DNA of 64,000 bases from Petroclostridium sp. X23 (GCF_030013905.1 NZ_CP124862.1:1863051-1927050), one strand, 5' to 3'; shown: positions 36,177 through 45,450, counted from the stretch's first letter. A program made the numbers and translations. Notes: generated from the letters alone by a model not told the origin.

Positions 36177-36275
36177 AGGTGGATATTTCAAACGGTCTGC
36201 CTTCTTTTGAAATCGTTGGACTTCCCGATACTGCTGTACGTGAATCAAAGGAAAGAGTACAGGCTGCTATAAAAG
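36177..36275 (+). pseudogene. comM N-terminal fragment
   Basis: In frame this encodes [20 protein letters not shown] and on to [12 protein letters not shown], matching the intact ComM N-terminus with one visible residue difference, on the opposite strand. It has no start codon, stops matching after the lysine, and runs into unrelated sequence. A decayed duplicate. Confidence 0.85.
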
Positions 36276-36314
36276 GGGTATTTCTTCCAAAACTTTTAAA
36301 TTAACTTTTTAAAG

Positions 36315-37276
36315 AGAGACATTGCCCCTGAGGGTGAAAATCTTGCCGATACAAACAAGAAGTTGGATGAAATCGCTGCTTTTTTATTAGGTATTGATAT
36401 TGGCACTTCGGGAACTAAAACCGTATTATTTGATGTTAACGGTAATTCAGTAGCCAGTGCATTGGTTGAATATCCTTTGTATCAACCTCATGTAGGATGG
36501 GCGGAGCAGCAGCCGGAAGATTGGTGGAATGCGACTGTCAGCACAATTCAAGCTGTCATTAAAAAGAGTGGCGTTAAACCGGAAGACATCAAAGGAATAG
36601 GTTTATCCGGACAAATGCATGGTCTTGTATTACTGGACAAGGAAAATAATGTCCTCAGACCGTCCATCATTTGGTGTGATCAGCGAACCGGCAAGGAATG
36701 CGAGCAAATCACAGAACTTGTCGATAAAAAAAGATTGATAGAAATTACAGCCAATCCGGCTTTAACAGGATTTACAGCCTCCAAGGTAATGTGGGTTAAA
36801 AACCATGAGCCTGAGATATTTGAAAAAGCAGCTAAGATACTTCTTCCAAAGGACTATATTCGTTTTATGCTTACCGGTGAGTTTGCCACCGAAGTCTCTG
36901 ATGCAAGCGGCATGCAGTTCCTGAATGTAGCTGAAAGAAAATGGAACGATGAAGTATTAGGAAAACTGGGAATTGATAAGGCATTATTGGCAGATGTGTA
37001 CGAATCACAGGAAGTCAGCGGTAAAGTTTACCCTAAAGCCGCCAAGCTTATCGGCCTATCGGAAGGTACTCCTGTCGTCGGCGGTGGTGGCGATCAGGCG
37101 GCGGAAAGAGCAAGCTTTGGAGACAGATGCAGGCAGATATGTTCAATACCGATATTGTAACTATCAATTCCAGCGAAGGTCCGGCACTGGGTGTAGCACT
37201 GCTGGCCGGTGTAGGCGCAGGTATTTATTCCAGCGTACCTGAGGCTTGTGAGATGGCAATTAAAATTAAATTTTAA
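36315..37276 (+). pseudogene. Collapsed xylA-xylB relic (xylose isomerase fragment fused to a deleted, frameshifted xylulokinase)
   Basis: The frame opens without a proper start or RBS. Its first 20 or so residues (RDIAPEGENLADTNKKLDEI, 36315-36374) match an internal xylose isomerase region. They run in frame into the xylulokinase N-terminus (LLGIDIGTSGTKTVLFD). About 245 xylulokinase residues follow, including GLSGQMHGLVLLD and the catalytic WCDQR, up to VVGGGGDQAA. There the sequence jumps, out of frame, to the C-terminal block SKLWRQMQADMF (from 37110), then NTDIVTINSSEGPALGV, ending early at TAA 37276. Roughly 150 central residues are missing (family comparison). GGCGG at the junction suggests deletion between short repeats. 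Confidence 0.85.
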
Positions 37277-37312
37277 ATTATCTATTTATATGAAAATCTA
37301 TATAATCATATG

Positions 37313-37358
37313 GGAAAAGAACCAATGATATGAATCCATACCTGGTTCTTTTCCTTTT
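37313..37358 (+). terminator. Intrinsic terminator after the xyl relic
   Basis: GGAAAAGAACC / GGTTCTTTTCC 11-bp perfect stem followed by TTTT; probably the original operon terminator. Confidence 0.8.
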
Positions 37359-37825
37359 AATCTTGTGTTAACTTAGAGTATACGCTTCTTTTACAGTAAA
37401 CATACAAAATACATTTTTATCTTCGCAGCAAATACTGATTTCCTCAAACAGAATCTATCTAATCAGAGTCCTCTCTGTTCAAAGGATACTTGCTATTTAA
37501 GAGACAATCATCAATGGCATCATCTCCATCATCATATGCTATATATCGTTGTGCTCAAATTCTACTACTTGTATTCCTCTTAAGGGGAATCCCTTTGTTC
37601 GCATTCCGAACATTTCATCAAACCATTACAAAGATTTACCGATTCCATTTTCATCTCCTAAGTGGTTCAAGGGAATCATCTCCTTTGTTCTATTATGTTA
37701 TATATATACCACTCGTCCATAAGACGAAACAAAAATTTTTAATAAATGATCATATGGATAAAATAATTGATTTCGCAAATAATTTTATATATGATTAACA
37801 CTATTGATATTAGGAGGTTTTGAAT
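37359..37825. other. Intergenic DNA without a recognised gene
   Basis: AT-rich. A plus-strand frame at 37490-37798 encodes no recognisable domain, lacks a ribosome binding site and is not called. The promoter of the CBM-like gene must lie here but no clear match was found. Confidence 0.5.
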
Positions 37826-38134
37826 ATGCCCAACCAACCTTTTGAGCAAAACGGTATTACCCTCACCCCGGAAGACTTCCACTATGGCGATATGATACGC
37901 ATCACTTATCAAGGTGAATTAACCAAAGAAGGTGCAGATAAAATCTGGATGTTTAACACCTTTAATAATGAATGGAAAACTGCCCAGCAAGATGAAATGC
38001 AAAAAAATGGCCAAAATGGTTTTGAAATTAATTTGCCCCTCAAAAAAAGAGGCTACCTTCAAATCGCATTTCGAGATAGTGCAAATCACTGGGATAGCAA
38101 CTCCGGCAACAACTATAGTATTGAAGTCAACTAA
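37826..38134 (+). CDS. Single-domain carbohydrate-binding-module-like protein
   Basis: 102 residues, no signal peptide. The pattern of a short basic/aromatic region, a W in NNEWKTA, acidic and Gly turns, then LQIAFRDSANHWDSNSGNNY near the end resembles starch-binding modules of families 25/53, where the end motif is FxDxxxxWDNNxGxDY. The ATG at 37826 is preferred over a TTG at 37820 because AGGAGG sits 8 bases upstream. A strong hairpin terminator follows. Binding of glycogen or starch in the cytoplasm is possible; not proven. Confidence 0.7.
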   Translation: MPNQPFEQNGITLTPEDFHYGDMIRITYQGELTKEGADKIWMFNTFNNEWKTAQQDEMQKNGQNGFEINLPLKKRGYLQIAFRDSANHWDSNSGNNYSIEVN

Positions 38135-38178
38135 AATAGAGCTGCATAAAATATGGTTATTTTATGCAGCTCTATTTT
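38133..38178 (+). terminator. Long hairpin terminator after the CBM-like gene
   Basis: AAAATAGAGCTGCATAAAAT pairs perfectly with the arm ending TCTATTTT (20-bp stem, 6-base loop). Confidence 0.85.
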
Positions 38179-38243
38179 ATGTGAACTTTTTACCCTTCAT
38201 ATGCATATATTGTACTAGAACTTATATGAAAGAGGTTGATACA

Positions 38244-38897
38244 ATGTTTTATAATCCGTATTATACATCATACAACTACCAGATTGCGCAGCCGGTACAA
38301 TCATACATCAGGATTTTGCACGCTTCTCCCGATGCACCTGCAGTAGATATCTATGCAAACGATAAATTGATCGCCAGGAACTTATCCTATAAAGGCTTCA
38401 CTCCTTATGTAACCGTTACTCCGGGAAGTTATAATATTAAAGTCTACCCCACAGGAAGAAAAGATAATGCCGTACTGACTACCGACCTAAATATACCACC
38501 TTATTCCATCTATACTGTAGCAGCCGTTAATAAACTCGCAAATCTCAATCTTCTTCCTATAAGAGAACCGACAATGCCGATCCCTGCCGGTAAAGTATAT
38601 GTAAGATTTGCACACTTGTCACCAAATGCACCAAATGTTGACGTAGTATTGCCTAACGGAACAAAATTATTTAACAACGTAACTTATAAGCAAGTTACAG
38701 ATTATATACCGGTTAATCCGGGAACATATGCGATTTATGTTCGCCCTACAGGAACCGACCAAAACGTTTTATATGTTCCTAACATTACATTGCAGCCCAA
38801 TAGATTTTATACTGTTTACGCCGTAGGTCTTGTGGATGGTACGCCTCCTTTGCAAGCACTTATTCCTTTAGACGGCAATAGCTATATAAAATTTTAA
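38244..38897 (+). CDS. DUF4397-domain protein (two repeats)
   Basis: 217 residues; no signal peptide (starts MFYNPYYTSYNY, Tyr-rich). Two DUF4397 repeats, about 22-110 (YIRILHASPDAPAVDIYAND, ending VAAVNKL) and about 118-215 (VYVRFAHLSPNAPNVDVVL, ending VYAVGLVDGTPPLQ). DUF4397 is a beta-sandwich domain often on secreted or surface proteins. The Tyr-rich N-terminus and missing signal would suit a spore-coat or cytosolic protein, but no evidence decides this. GAGGTTGAT precedes the ATG. Confidence 0.85.
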   Translation: MFYNPYYTSYNYQIAQPVQSYIRILHASPDAPAVDIYANDKLIARNLSYKGFTPYVTVTPGSYNIKVYPTGRKDNAVLTTDLNIPPYSIYTVAAVNKLANLNLLPIREPTMPIPAGKVYVRFAHLSPNAPNVDVVLPNGTKLFNNVTYKQVTDYIPVNPGTYAIYVRPTGTDQNVLYVPNITLQPNRFYTVYAVGLVDGTPPLQALIPLDGNSYIKF

Positions 38898-38945
38898 TAT
38901 CACTTTTATCCGGTATATTAATTTCCCAGAATTCAAATACTATTT

Positions 38946-39104
38946 TATATAAGTTGAATTAAATAATTGGATATTACAAGTCAACGGAACGCCACGGGGG
39001 GCGTTCCCTACAAATTGCAAATCATGTATGAATGGAATTTGGTGTTCTATGTAGGGAACGGCCCCTGTGCCGTTCCGACTCAAATCTTTAATTCAACTTA
39101 TATA
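38946..39104. mobile_element. MITE-like element with 18-bp terminal inverted repeats
   Basis: TATATAAGTTGAATTAAA (38946-38963) is exactly inverted at 39087-39104. Inside is a second palindrome with about 27-base arms (left GGAACGCCACGGGGG...CCCTACA; right TGTAGGG...GCCGTTCC, three mismatches). It is 159 bp, non-coding, lies between two small genes and may have duplicated a TA target. Confidence 0.75.
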
Positions 39105-39175
39105 GTATAGAGATATAAGAAAAATGAGAAGACCCTCCCTTTTTTCTTATAAAACACATATGGGAAGTGAATGCA

Positions 39176-39391
39176 ATGAACAGACAACCAGTGAACTCAG
39201 AAAAAATCAAAAGTGTGGGATATGATATTGATGCACGAATACTGGAAGTGGAATTGAGTTCCGATCTTGTCTACCAATACACCGACGTACCCGACTTAGT
39301 GTATCAAGGGTTGCTGTATTCCCCTGTGAAAGACAACTACTATGAATCCATGTTTGAAAACGGACCTTATAAGCGTATTAGAATACAGTAA
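39176..39391 (+). CDS. KTSC-domain protein
   Basis: 71-residue cytoplasmic protein. The KTSC pattern is seen in SVGYDIDARILEVEL, VYQYTDVPDLVYQGLL and, near the end, YYESMFENGPYKRIRI. The ATG at 39176 follows GGGAAGTG; a GTG at 39167 is possible but overlaps that site. KTSC domains accompany lysyl-tRNA synthetase in some proteins; the function of small free-standing copies is unknown. Confidence 0.85.
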   Translation: MNRQPVNSEKIKSVGYDIDARILEVELSSDLVYQYTDVPDLVYQGLLYSPVKDNYYESMFENGPYKRIRIQ

Positions 39392-39436
39392 TGTTTAATT
39401 TTCTTCAATTAGAAAAAAACAATAAAAACCTTATAG

Positions 39437-39577
39437 GAGGATGTGAAAAAGTGCTTGATTCGTCAGTCGCAAATCATGGGGACGGACCTACTGCTTCCTT
39501 AAAAAGCAAGCGCAGCAGTAGGTCCGTCCCCATGATTCACTCCTTCTGCGTGCTAAATTAGACTTTATCACATCCTC
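39437..39577. repeat. Double-stem hairpin element, copy B
   Basis: Inner arms AATCATGGGGACGGACCTAC... (39472-39494) and 39515-39537 pair perfectly. Outer arms GAGGATGTGA (39437-39446) and TCACATCCTC (39568-39577) pair perfectly. Conserved loop words (GTCAGTCG, AGCGCAGCAGTAGGTCCGTCC) are shared with copy A at 22627-22794. Confidence 0.75.
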
Positions 39578-39637
39578 GTATAAGCGCTCATAAACGCTTA
39601 CGGGTTCTTAGTTTAAGTATGATATATATCCAATCTA

Positions 39638-40636
39638 TTAAAATCCCTTTTCTTCCAGCCATCCGGCGATATCTTCTATCATTTCTCTTCTTGTCTCTTG
39701 TACCTCAAGTGCTCTTAGTTTATGAGCCAAAGCCGTTGATTGGAAGCTGCACCCCTCTAAAATTTCAGGAAGCATCTCTATAAATGTTTCATCTAACGCA
39801 TCGGAATAAACTGCTGCTTTTTCAATGATACCGTTTTTAAGCTGCATACCTATTTCAATGCCACCCCATGCAAAGCGCTGGGTCATCTCTATGTCAAACT
39901 TAGGTGTTTGTCCATACCGCCATTCCCATGATGAATATTTTTCATATAGTTCTTTAATAGCTTGGTTTTCTATTAATTCGGCGCCATCGCTATACTCTGA
40001 TGAACCCCCGTAAATTTCTGCAAACGCCTCCATTAATAGCGTTGCCATTTGATCAATGGTAAGCTGTCCGTTATACTCTACAAGGTTTGTAACTCTTGAT
40101 TGAACCGATTCTATCCCCTTCGACACGATCTTTTCTCTAGACACCTGAAGATACTTGGAAAGCTTGTCCATATCTGCTTTTACAAGAATGGTACCGTGAT
40201 GATACGCATTGGATTTTCTAAAACAGAAAGCATTCCCTGAAAATTTCTTTCCATCAACAGTCAAATCATTTCTTCCGGTCATCTCAGCGTGAATTCCCGC
40301 CTTATTTACTGCTTTTAGAATCACTGTCACCTGCTTTTCAAGATCATAATCCTCCCGGTTCATTAAAAACGTGAAATTAAGATTGCCTAGATCGTGAAAA
40401 ACCGCACCTCCGCCGGAAAGGCGACGCGCGAGCTTTCCTCCTTCTTTTTCAAGAAGGTCCGTCCGGCATTCTCTCCAAGCATTCTGGTTTTTTCCAATAA
40501 CCACGGTATTTTGGTTCTGCCATAAATACAATATGCATTGCCCTTTTTCTACATTATTCAGCAGATACTCTTCTACTGCAAGATTCCGCCACGGGTCAAC
40601 ACCGGTTGTTCTTACTATTCTAGTAGATGTTACCAT
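39638..40636 (-). CDS. lplA: Lipoate-protein ligase
   Basis: Attaches free lipoate to lipoyl domains via lipoyl-AMP. 332 residues from the ATG at 40636 (AGGAGG about 10 bases upstream); a second ATG at 40645 would sit right on that site. LplA features: LAVEEYLLNN, GKNQNAWRE, LARRLSGGGAVFHDLGNLNF (about 72-91) and, further on, GRNDLTVDGKKFSGNAF (about 126-142), plus the KYLQVSREKIVSKGIESV region. It lies next to, and in line with, the alcohol dehydrogenase gene. Confidence 0.94.
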   Translation of the reverse strand: MVTSTRIVRTTGVDPWRNLAVEEYLLNNVEKGQCILYLWQNQNTVVIGKNQNAWRECRTDLLEKEGGKLARRLSGGGAVFHDLGNLNFTFLMNREDYDLEKQVTVILKAVNKAGIHAEMTGRNDLTVDGKKFSGNAFCFRKSNAYHHGTILVKADMDKLSKYLQVSREKIVSKGIESVQSRVTNLVEYNGQLTIDQMATLLMEAFAEIYGGSSEYSDGAELIENQAIKELYEKYSSWEWRYGQTPKFDIEMTQRFAWGGIEIGMQLKNGIIEKAAVYSDALDETFIEMLPEILEGCSFQSTALAHKLRALEVQETRREMIEDIAGWLEEKGF

Positions 40637-40667
40637 ACCCCACATTCCTCCTCTATATGTACATATT

Positions 40668-41852
40668 TTACAGCCTATTCATCAACAATTGCCTGATTTG
40701 ATATTTGTTCAGTTTAACAGGATTATTTTTATTGCTTCCCTTCTCAACTATTTTATCAATATCTTTTTCGGATACGCCATATTGGCTTAAAGTCGGAATA
40801 TTTAATTGTACAATCCATTCTTCAAGCTTCTGTACCAGCATATTGCAGCATTCATCTATATCGTTTTCATCATGTCCCATGAACAAAGCGCCTACTCTTG
40901 CATATTTTTTAAGGAAGATATTCTCTTGTCCCTCGGTCTGACGCAACAGGTCTATATTTATTTTGACCATCTCTGCCAACAATGTTCCGCACGTTGCACC
41001 ATGAGGTATATTGAAAAATCCGCCAATAGGTCCTGCCAATCCGTGTACGATACCCAATCCGGCGTTTGCAAGTACGATGCCCGACATCAAAGACGCATAG
41101 GCCATCCCGCTTCTTACATCTACCTCTTTCGCTCCGGTCGTACATGCGGGAATGAGATTTTTAACGATATACTTTAATCCATCAAATGCCAATGCGTCTG
41201 TCATCGGCGAAGCAGAAGAAGACACATATGCTTCAATAAGCTGTGAAAAAGCGTCCAGCCCACTGGCGGCGGTTATGCTTGCAGGGCATGAAAGAACAAG
41301 TATCGGGTCTACTAACGCTACATTGGGTATAAAATGATCATGACGGAGAGAGTTTTTAAATCCCTCTGCACCTACCCGGCTAAGCACCGCATTCTTAGTC
41401 GCTTCACTCCCGGTGCCCGCTGTGGTGGGTACTGCTATAAAAGGCACTTTTTCTCCTGTATGCTCTTTTCCGGTTCCCACTCCTTCAATATAATTCATCA
41501 CTGAATCAGACAGCGGCAGCATGGCTGAAATGGCCTTTCCGGCATCCACTACACTGCCACCTCCAATTGCGGCTATAACATCTATACGTTCGTCTCTATA
41601 GATATTGACTATTTCATCTATCAACTCCGGTGAGGGTTCTCCGCTTACTGCAGCGCTAAATACTTGTATTGATTGTTCTTCTAATTTTTTAACAAACCGG
41701 TCGTATTTGCCCGACGCACGAAAAGAAGCACCTCCTGTAACTATAAGCACTCTTTTCCCATATTTAAGAATATATTGGTCTATCTTTTCAAATGTACCGG
41801 CACCAAATACAATATCGGGTACTCCGGAAAATTCAAAAGATTTGATTCCCAT
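40668..41852 (-). CDS. Iron-containing alcohol dehydrogenase
   Basis: 394 residues; oxidises or reduces alcohols/aldehydes with NAD(P). Family blocks: GGGSVVDAGKAISAM (NAD site, about 92-106), PTTAGTGSEATKNAVL (about 139-154), DAFSQLIEAYVSSSASP and GIVHGLAGPIGGFFNIPHGATC, containing the conserved metal ligands. Fe-ADH of this length are typical. The ATG at 41852 has AAGGAGAG upstream; the longer frame to 41939 is not supported. The substrate is unknown. Confidence 0.93.
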   Translation of the reverse strand: MGIKSFEFSGVPDIVFGAGTFEKIDQYILKYGKRVLIVTGGASFRASGKYDRFVKKLEEQSIQVFSAAVSGEPSPELIDEIVNIYRDERIDVIAAIGGGSVVDAGKAISAMLPLSDSVMNYIEGVGTGKEHTGEKVPFIAVPTTAGTGSEATKNAVLSRVGAEGFKNSLRHDHFIPNVALVDPILVLSCPASITAASGLDAFSQLIEAYVSSSASPMTDALAFDGLKYIVKNLIPACTTGAKEVDVRSGMAYASLMSGIVLANAGLGIVHGLAGPIGGFFNIPHGATCGTLLAEMVKINIDLLRQTEGQENIFLKKYARVGALFMGHDENDIDECCNMLVQKLEEWIVQLNIPTLSQYGVSEKDIDKIVEKGSNKNNPVKLNKYQIRQLLMNRL

Positions 41853-41919
41853 CGGCTTCTCTCCTTTGGCATAATAATTCATATTTTTTATTAACATTAT
41901 TATATTGTATTTAGAGCAT

Positions 41920-42861
41920 TTATTCAAATGCTTTATCAATTGCTTGTATATAATTTTTCACTTCATTGTTTTCAACGGGCACCCCTTCGTACCATTGCTT
42001 TCCCATATCCGGTTTAGTTCCGAAATACTTAGCTTTGATAATAAATTCCGGCCGGTATTCAAAATGCAGGATATCGAAATGCCCCCACTTGCCGCCCCAT
42101 ATAAAACCGTTATTCTCAAAAATCTGTACAAGCTCCCGAGAGTAAGAAGCCAATCTTTTTTCCCCCTGCTCCCTTGAAGCCCACTTCCAATAATCCCTTT
42201 TATCCCTCGCAAGGTCAATGGCAATGCCAAAGGAATGAGGACTCAGTTGATTTGTTCCCGCAATCACACGATAGTTAAAGGTTCCGCTCATCGGGTAAAC
42301 AAAACCCGATATCTTAGTATTGTTCTGCATTAGTGCTTTCAATTCCTGCATCACTTTTTTGAGAGAAGCAGCCGCATGATTATTCTTATTAAATTGAGAG
42401 CTTCCGGCTGCCAATCCGACATTGACAAGATTCTTTTGAATTTCTTCCTTTGTACCTCCATATACTTCTTTGAGTAACGGATATACTCGGGCACGTCCCG
42501 GGTCAAAATCAACAGGCATAATCCCTGTACTGTCACTCAAAGGATATCTCTGTTCCAGCATATCCTGCAAATCAGGATTAGACAGCTTTTGAGCATGGTT
42601 TTTTACTTTTTTGTCATCATACAATATTCTTCTGCCCGATTTCATGACTACATAGATATTTCCGTCGTCATTTTTCTCTACTCCTACTACATATTCCGGA
42701 TAAGCCATCATAAGGCATAAAACATCTTGTTTCATGGTCACATCATCATTCGGTAGTTGTGTTGCAGAAGAAGCTATATATTCGGTCCAGCCTCTATCAA
42801 AATATAATGCCCCAGCAAGTAAACACAGGAATATAAAATAACTGATTTTTTTTCTTACCAT
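41920..42861 (-). CDS. M15-family D-Ala-D-Ala carboxypeptidase-like protein
   Basis: Membrane-anchored or secreted 313-residue protein; N-terminal helix (about 4-20) with no clear cleavage site. The M15 zinc peptidase region is near the C-terminal half: SPHSFGIAIDLARDKRDYW (His and Asp ligands) and, later, WGHFDILHFEYRPEF (HxxH-like, catalytic Glu). A VanY/DacB-type wall carboxypeptidase is likely. The ATG at 42861 follows GGAGGG by 7 bases. The N-terminal 150 residues are unassigned. Confidence 0.88.
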   Translation of the reverse strand: MVRKKISYFIFLCLLAGALYFDRGWTEYIASSATQLPNDDVTMKQDVLCLMMAYPEYVVGVEKNDDGNIYVVMKSGRRILYDDKKVKNHAQKLSNPDLQDMLEQRYPLSDSTGIMPVDFDPGRARVYPLLKEVYGGTKEEIQKNLVNVGLAAGSSQFNKNNHAAASLKKVMQELKALMQNNTKISGFVYPMSGTFNYRVIAGTNQLSPHSFGIAIDLARDKRDYWKWASREQGEKRLASYSRELVQIFENNGFIWGGKWGHFDILHFEYRPEFIIKAKYFGTKPDMGKQWYEGVPVENNEVKNYIQAIDKAFE

Positions 42862-43089
42862 AAACATTCCCTCCATATACGTCATGTCGCTTCTATTTCT
42901 GTATATGCATTGCTTTTGAATGATATGACTAAATTAGCATCTGCGGCACTTTAGACCTGTAACTAAATCCCTGTTACAAAAAACACGCCTACATGTAAAA
43001 TAATAATATTTATCAAAATTCAGATAAATACGCTATGGCCAGCACCCTCATGACAGTGCTGTCTGCTTTTTTATAAACCGATATATTTT

Positions 43090-44577
43090 TTATTTGGTAT
43101 GTTCTATAGTAGACAGCAACTTTTTCACTCGATACTCCACTCCATTAAATTCCTGCCATTGGCGCGGCTTATCCAATGATTCTCTTACTGTATTAAGATA
43201 ATCGCTTACTCTCTGTACAATCTCTCCATCCGATGCATCCAATAATCGGCTGACTTGAGGTACTGCATCCATAGACAGACGGGTTAGATACTCTATATCG
43301 ACTTTTTGTTCTGTAAAATATCGGTCAACATTCCTTTTTGCAATCAAAACATCTACATTTATATAATTTAATGCTATATAAAATATCAAAGATGTAAGAA
43401 TATAAATTCTAAGCAAACTGAAACGTGATGCAAAAATATAAATTAGCGTTGCCAGCAAAAGTACGGTTTCCAATAATAAAAAGAAATACACAAATATTCT
43501 CAAACGGGTGTATCCGTAATTTTGCTCATACAAACCCATCCGATAAAAGGATGAATAAATCATCACATACGTGACTGCTCCCATTATTGTCAGAAGGCTT
43601 TTTATTATCCTAGCACTCCTTATACTTTCTTTTTCTGTAAAGAACATACTTAAAAGAATAATACTGAAATTAATCATAGTGACCAACAGCAGTTCAAAGA
43701 AACCTCTGCGGGCATATTCCGCATAAGTAAAACCTCCCGGCAGTGTATTTGCTCCACCTCCGAAAAGATATGCAAACTGAATAACCGAAAATACAAGGTA
43801 TACAACATTGATTGATGTAAGTACGGTCATGATAATCACAGGGTCAATTATTTTTTTATCTTTTGTCACTTGTATAACTTGTTGTGTATTCTCTCCATTA
43901 TTTTCCCTTTCAAGAAGATTATAGGCATAGCAGTAAGAGTAATTTGCAATGACTAACGTAAGTATAGTGATTCCTATTATTCGTCCTATAGTCATACTAT
44001 CAAATATCCATTCCATCCACTGGGGAAAAAATGATAAAGACTTATTAAATACCATATCCGCTGAAGCCAATAGTGTAAGAATAATCAATAATAACGGCAT
44101 CGAAATAAGCAATCCTAGCAGTACTTTTTTTATATTAGGGTTAATCTTAACCTTCCTTTTACCAATGACATGCTTATACACCCATTCAAAAGGCTTTAAA
44201 CAGAACTGAACAGGTAAAAGACAAGCTATAAAAAGTTTTTCGATAAATCTAATATTGGTCCAGGTATAGTTATATTTTCCAGTTAAAAATAGCGACATAC
44301 TTACGCATAGAAATACAAGTACAAAACTGTTGAAAAAATCAAGGACGGTATTTGTGCTTAAAAAATATCGTAAAGACAACAAGAATATGGGGATACTGAA
44401 CAGCCAAGCCATATCCTTTTTCAAACCTACTGTTTGCTTAATAAAATATATCATAAACATCAAAAGCCCAATAACCCAAATGATAACGGAAATACCCGGT
44501 TGAAGCTCATAAAATAAGAAGCTGTATAAAGCACCTAAAATTAAACTATATAGTATTAATTCTCCCTGTTTTAACAT
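43090..44577 (-). CDS. DUF4173-type multi-pass membrane protein
   Basis: 495 residues with about 12 predicted helices and a short Pro/Gly/Ala-containing loop (FGGGANTLPGGFTYAEYARRGF) typical of DUF4173/DUF4153 proteins. A soluble C-terminal tail follows. The function is unknown. It starts one base after the stop of the small HTH gene, so it is translated with it. The family often occurs with DUF2975/HTH pairs, as here. Confidence 0.85.
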   Translation of the reverse strand: MLKQGELILYSLILGALYSFLFYELQPGISVIIWVIGLLMFMIYFIKQTVGLKKDMAWLFSIPIFLLSLRYFLSTNTVLDFFNSFVLVFLCVSMSLFLTGKYNYTWTNIRFIEKLFIACLLPVQFCLKPFEWVYKHVIGKRKVKINPNIKKVLLGLLISMPLLLIILTLLASADMVFNKSLSFFPQWMEWIFDSMTIGRIIGITILTLVIANYSYCYAYNLLERENNGENTQQVIQVTKDKKIIDPVIIMTVLTSINVVYLVFSVIQFAYLFGGGANTLPGGFTYAEYARRGFFELLLVTMINFSIILLSMFFTEKESIRSARIIKSLLTIMGAVTYVMIYSSFYRMGLYEQNYGYTRLRIFVYFFLLLETVLLLATLIYIFASRFSLLRIYILTSLIFYIALNYINVDVLIAKRNVDRYFTEQKVDIEYLTRLSMDAVPQVSRLLDASDGEIVQRVSDYLNTVRESLDKPRQWQEFNGVEYRVKKLLSTIEHTK

Positions 44578-44578
44578 G

Positions 44579-44806
44579 TTACTTTCCCTCCTCTGCTTTA
44601 TTATCATCTACAAATTCCAAAATATCTCCCGGCTGACAGTCCAATACTTTGCATATTGCCTCCAATGTAGAAAATCGTATAGCCTTAGCCTTACTTGTTT
44701 TTAGAATAGACAGATTCGCTTGTGTAATCCCTATTTTCTCCGCAAGCTCGGAAGAACTGATTTTTCGTTTTGCCATCATGACATCTAAGTTAACAATGAT
44801 CGACAT
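44579..44806 (-). CDS. Small Xre/YozG-type HTH regulator
   Basis: 75 residues, almost only a helix-turn-helix (SSELAEKIGITQANLSILKTSK, ending LDCQPGDILEF). YozG-type regulators sit next to DUF2975 genes. It lies 12 bases after the DUF2975 gene stop and one base before the DUF4173 gene. Confidence 0.92.
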   Translation of the reverse strand: MSIIVNLDVMMAKRKISSSELAEKIGITQANLSILKTSKAKAIRFSTLEAICKVLDCQPGDILEFVDDNKAEEGK

Positions 44807-44818
44807 AGCCTACCTCCT

Positions 44819-45295
44819 CTATATGGTGAAATCATTTTCTTCCTTCACCGTTACCGCCTGACGAAAGACTTCGGCCAGAATAACCGAAAAAAACCCCGCA
44901 ATGATAAACACCATTACAAGAATAATGGTAAGTACCGAAGTAAAGAAAATAATTTTAAAAACATAAAAGAAAGCGATAAAGAAGGATGCAACCGCGATAC
45001 GGTTAAGACTATGTACGTTATCCATTTCAAACGGATTCTTTCTGTTTAATGTTTTAAATATCTTTCTGATTTCATTTACGATCATTAGTGCCAAAACGCC
45101 TGTTACATATAGCAATGCCAGCAAAAAATAATAGATGTTGTCACTTACCCCTCCATACATATAATTGAGATACCATTTTAAACTAAACGGCAAACTGATA
45201 AAAATGCCGATTCCTCCTACAAAAATCAAATCCAACAGATACTTTACCATTCCCGATAAACCTTTTTCGCCTAATATGATCATATACTTTCTCAT
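44819..45295 (-). CDS. DUF2975 membrane protein
   Basis: 158 residues, four predicted helices. The middle has the typical NRKNPFEMDNVHSLNRIAVA pattern of DUF2975. It is usually paired with a YozG-type HTH protein, perhaps as a membrane partner of the regulator. First gene of the three-gene unit; weak RBS (AGGAGGC) before ATG. Confidence 0.88.
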   Translation of the reverse strand: MRKYMIILGEKGLSGMVKYLLDLIFVGGIGIFISLPFSLKWYLNYMYGGVSDNIYYFLLALLYVTGVLALMIVNEIRKIFKTLNRKNPFEMDNVHSLNRIAVASFFIAFFYVFKIIFFTSVLTIILVMVFIIAGFFSVILAEVFRQAVTVKEENDFTI

Positions 45296-45450
45296 GCCTC
45301 CTTTTTAGATTTCATTATAAGTATAATATGGTTTTTACTATTTTTCAATATATTTTTATTGTTTTACGATAAATTTTTATCGTTAAATAAACCATACTGA
45401 ATATTCAGTACGGTTTATTTAACGGTTTATTTAACAATTTCTTTAACGAT

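Noticed and set aside
37490..37798. 102-codon plus-strand frame between the xyl relic and the CBM-like gene
   Set aside because: No start signals or recognisable domain, and amino-acid use looks random.
43038..43075. Hairpin AGCAC...GTGCT followed by T-run on the plus strand
   Set aside because: No plus-strand gene ends there and the minus strand has no T-run, so it does not act as an obvious terminator for its neighbours.
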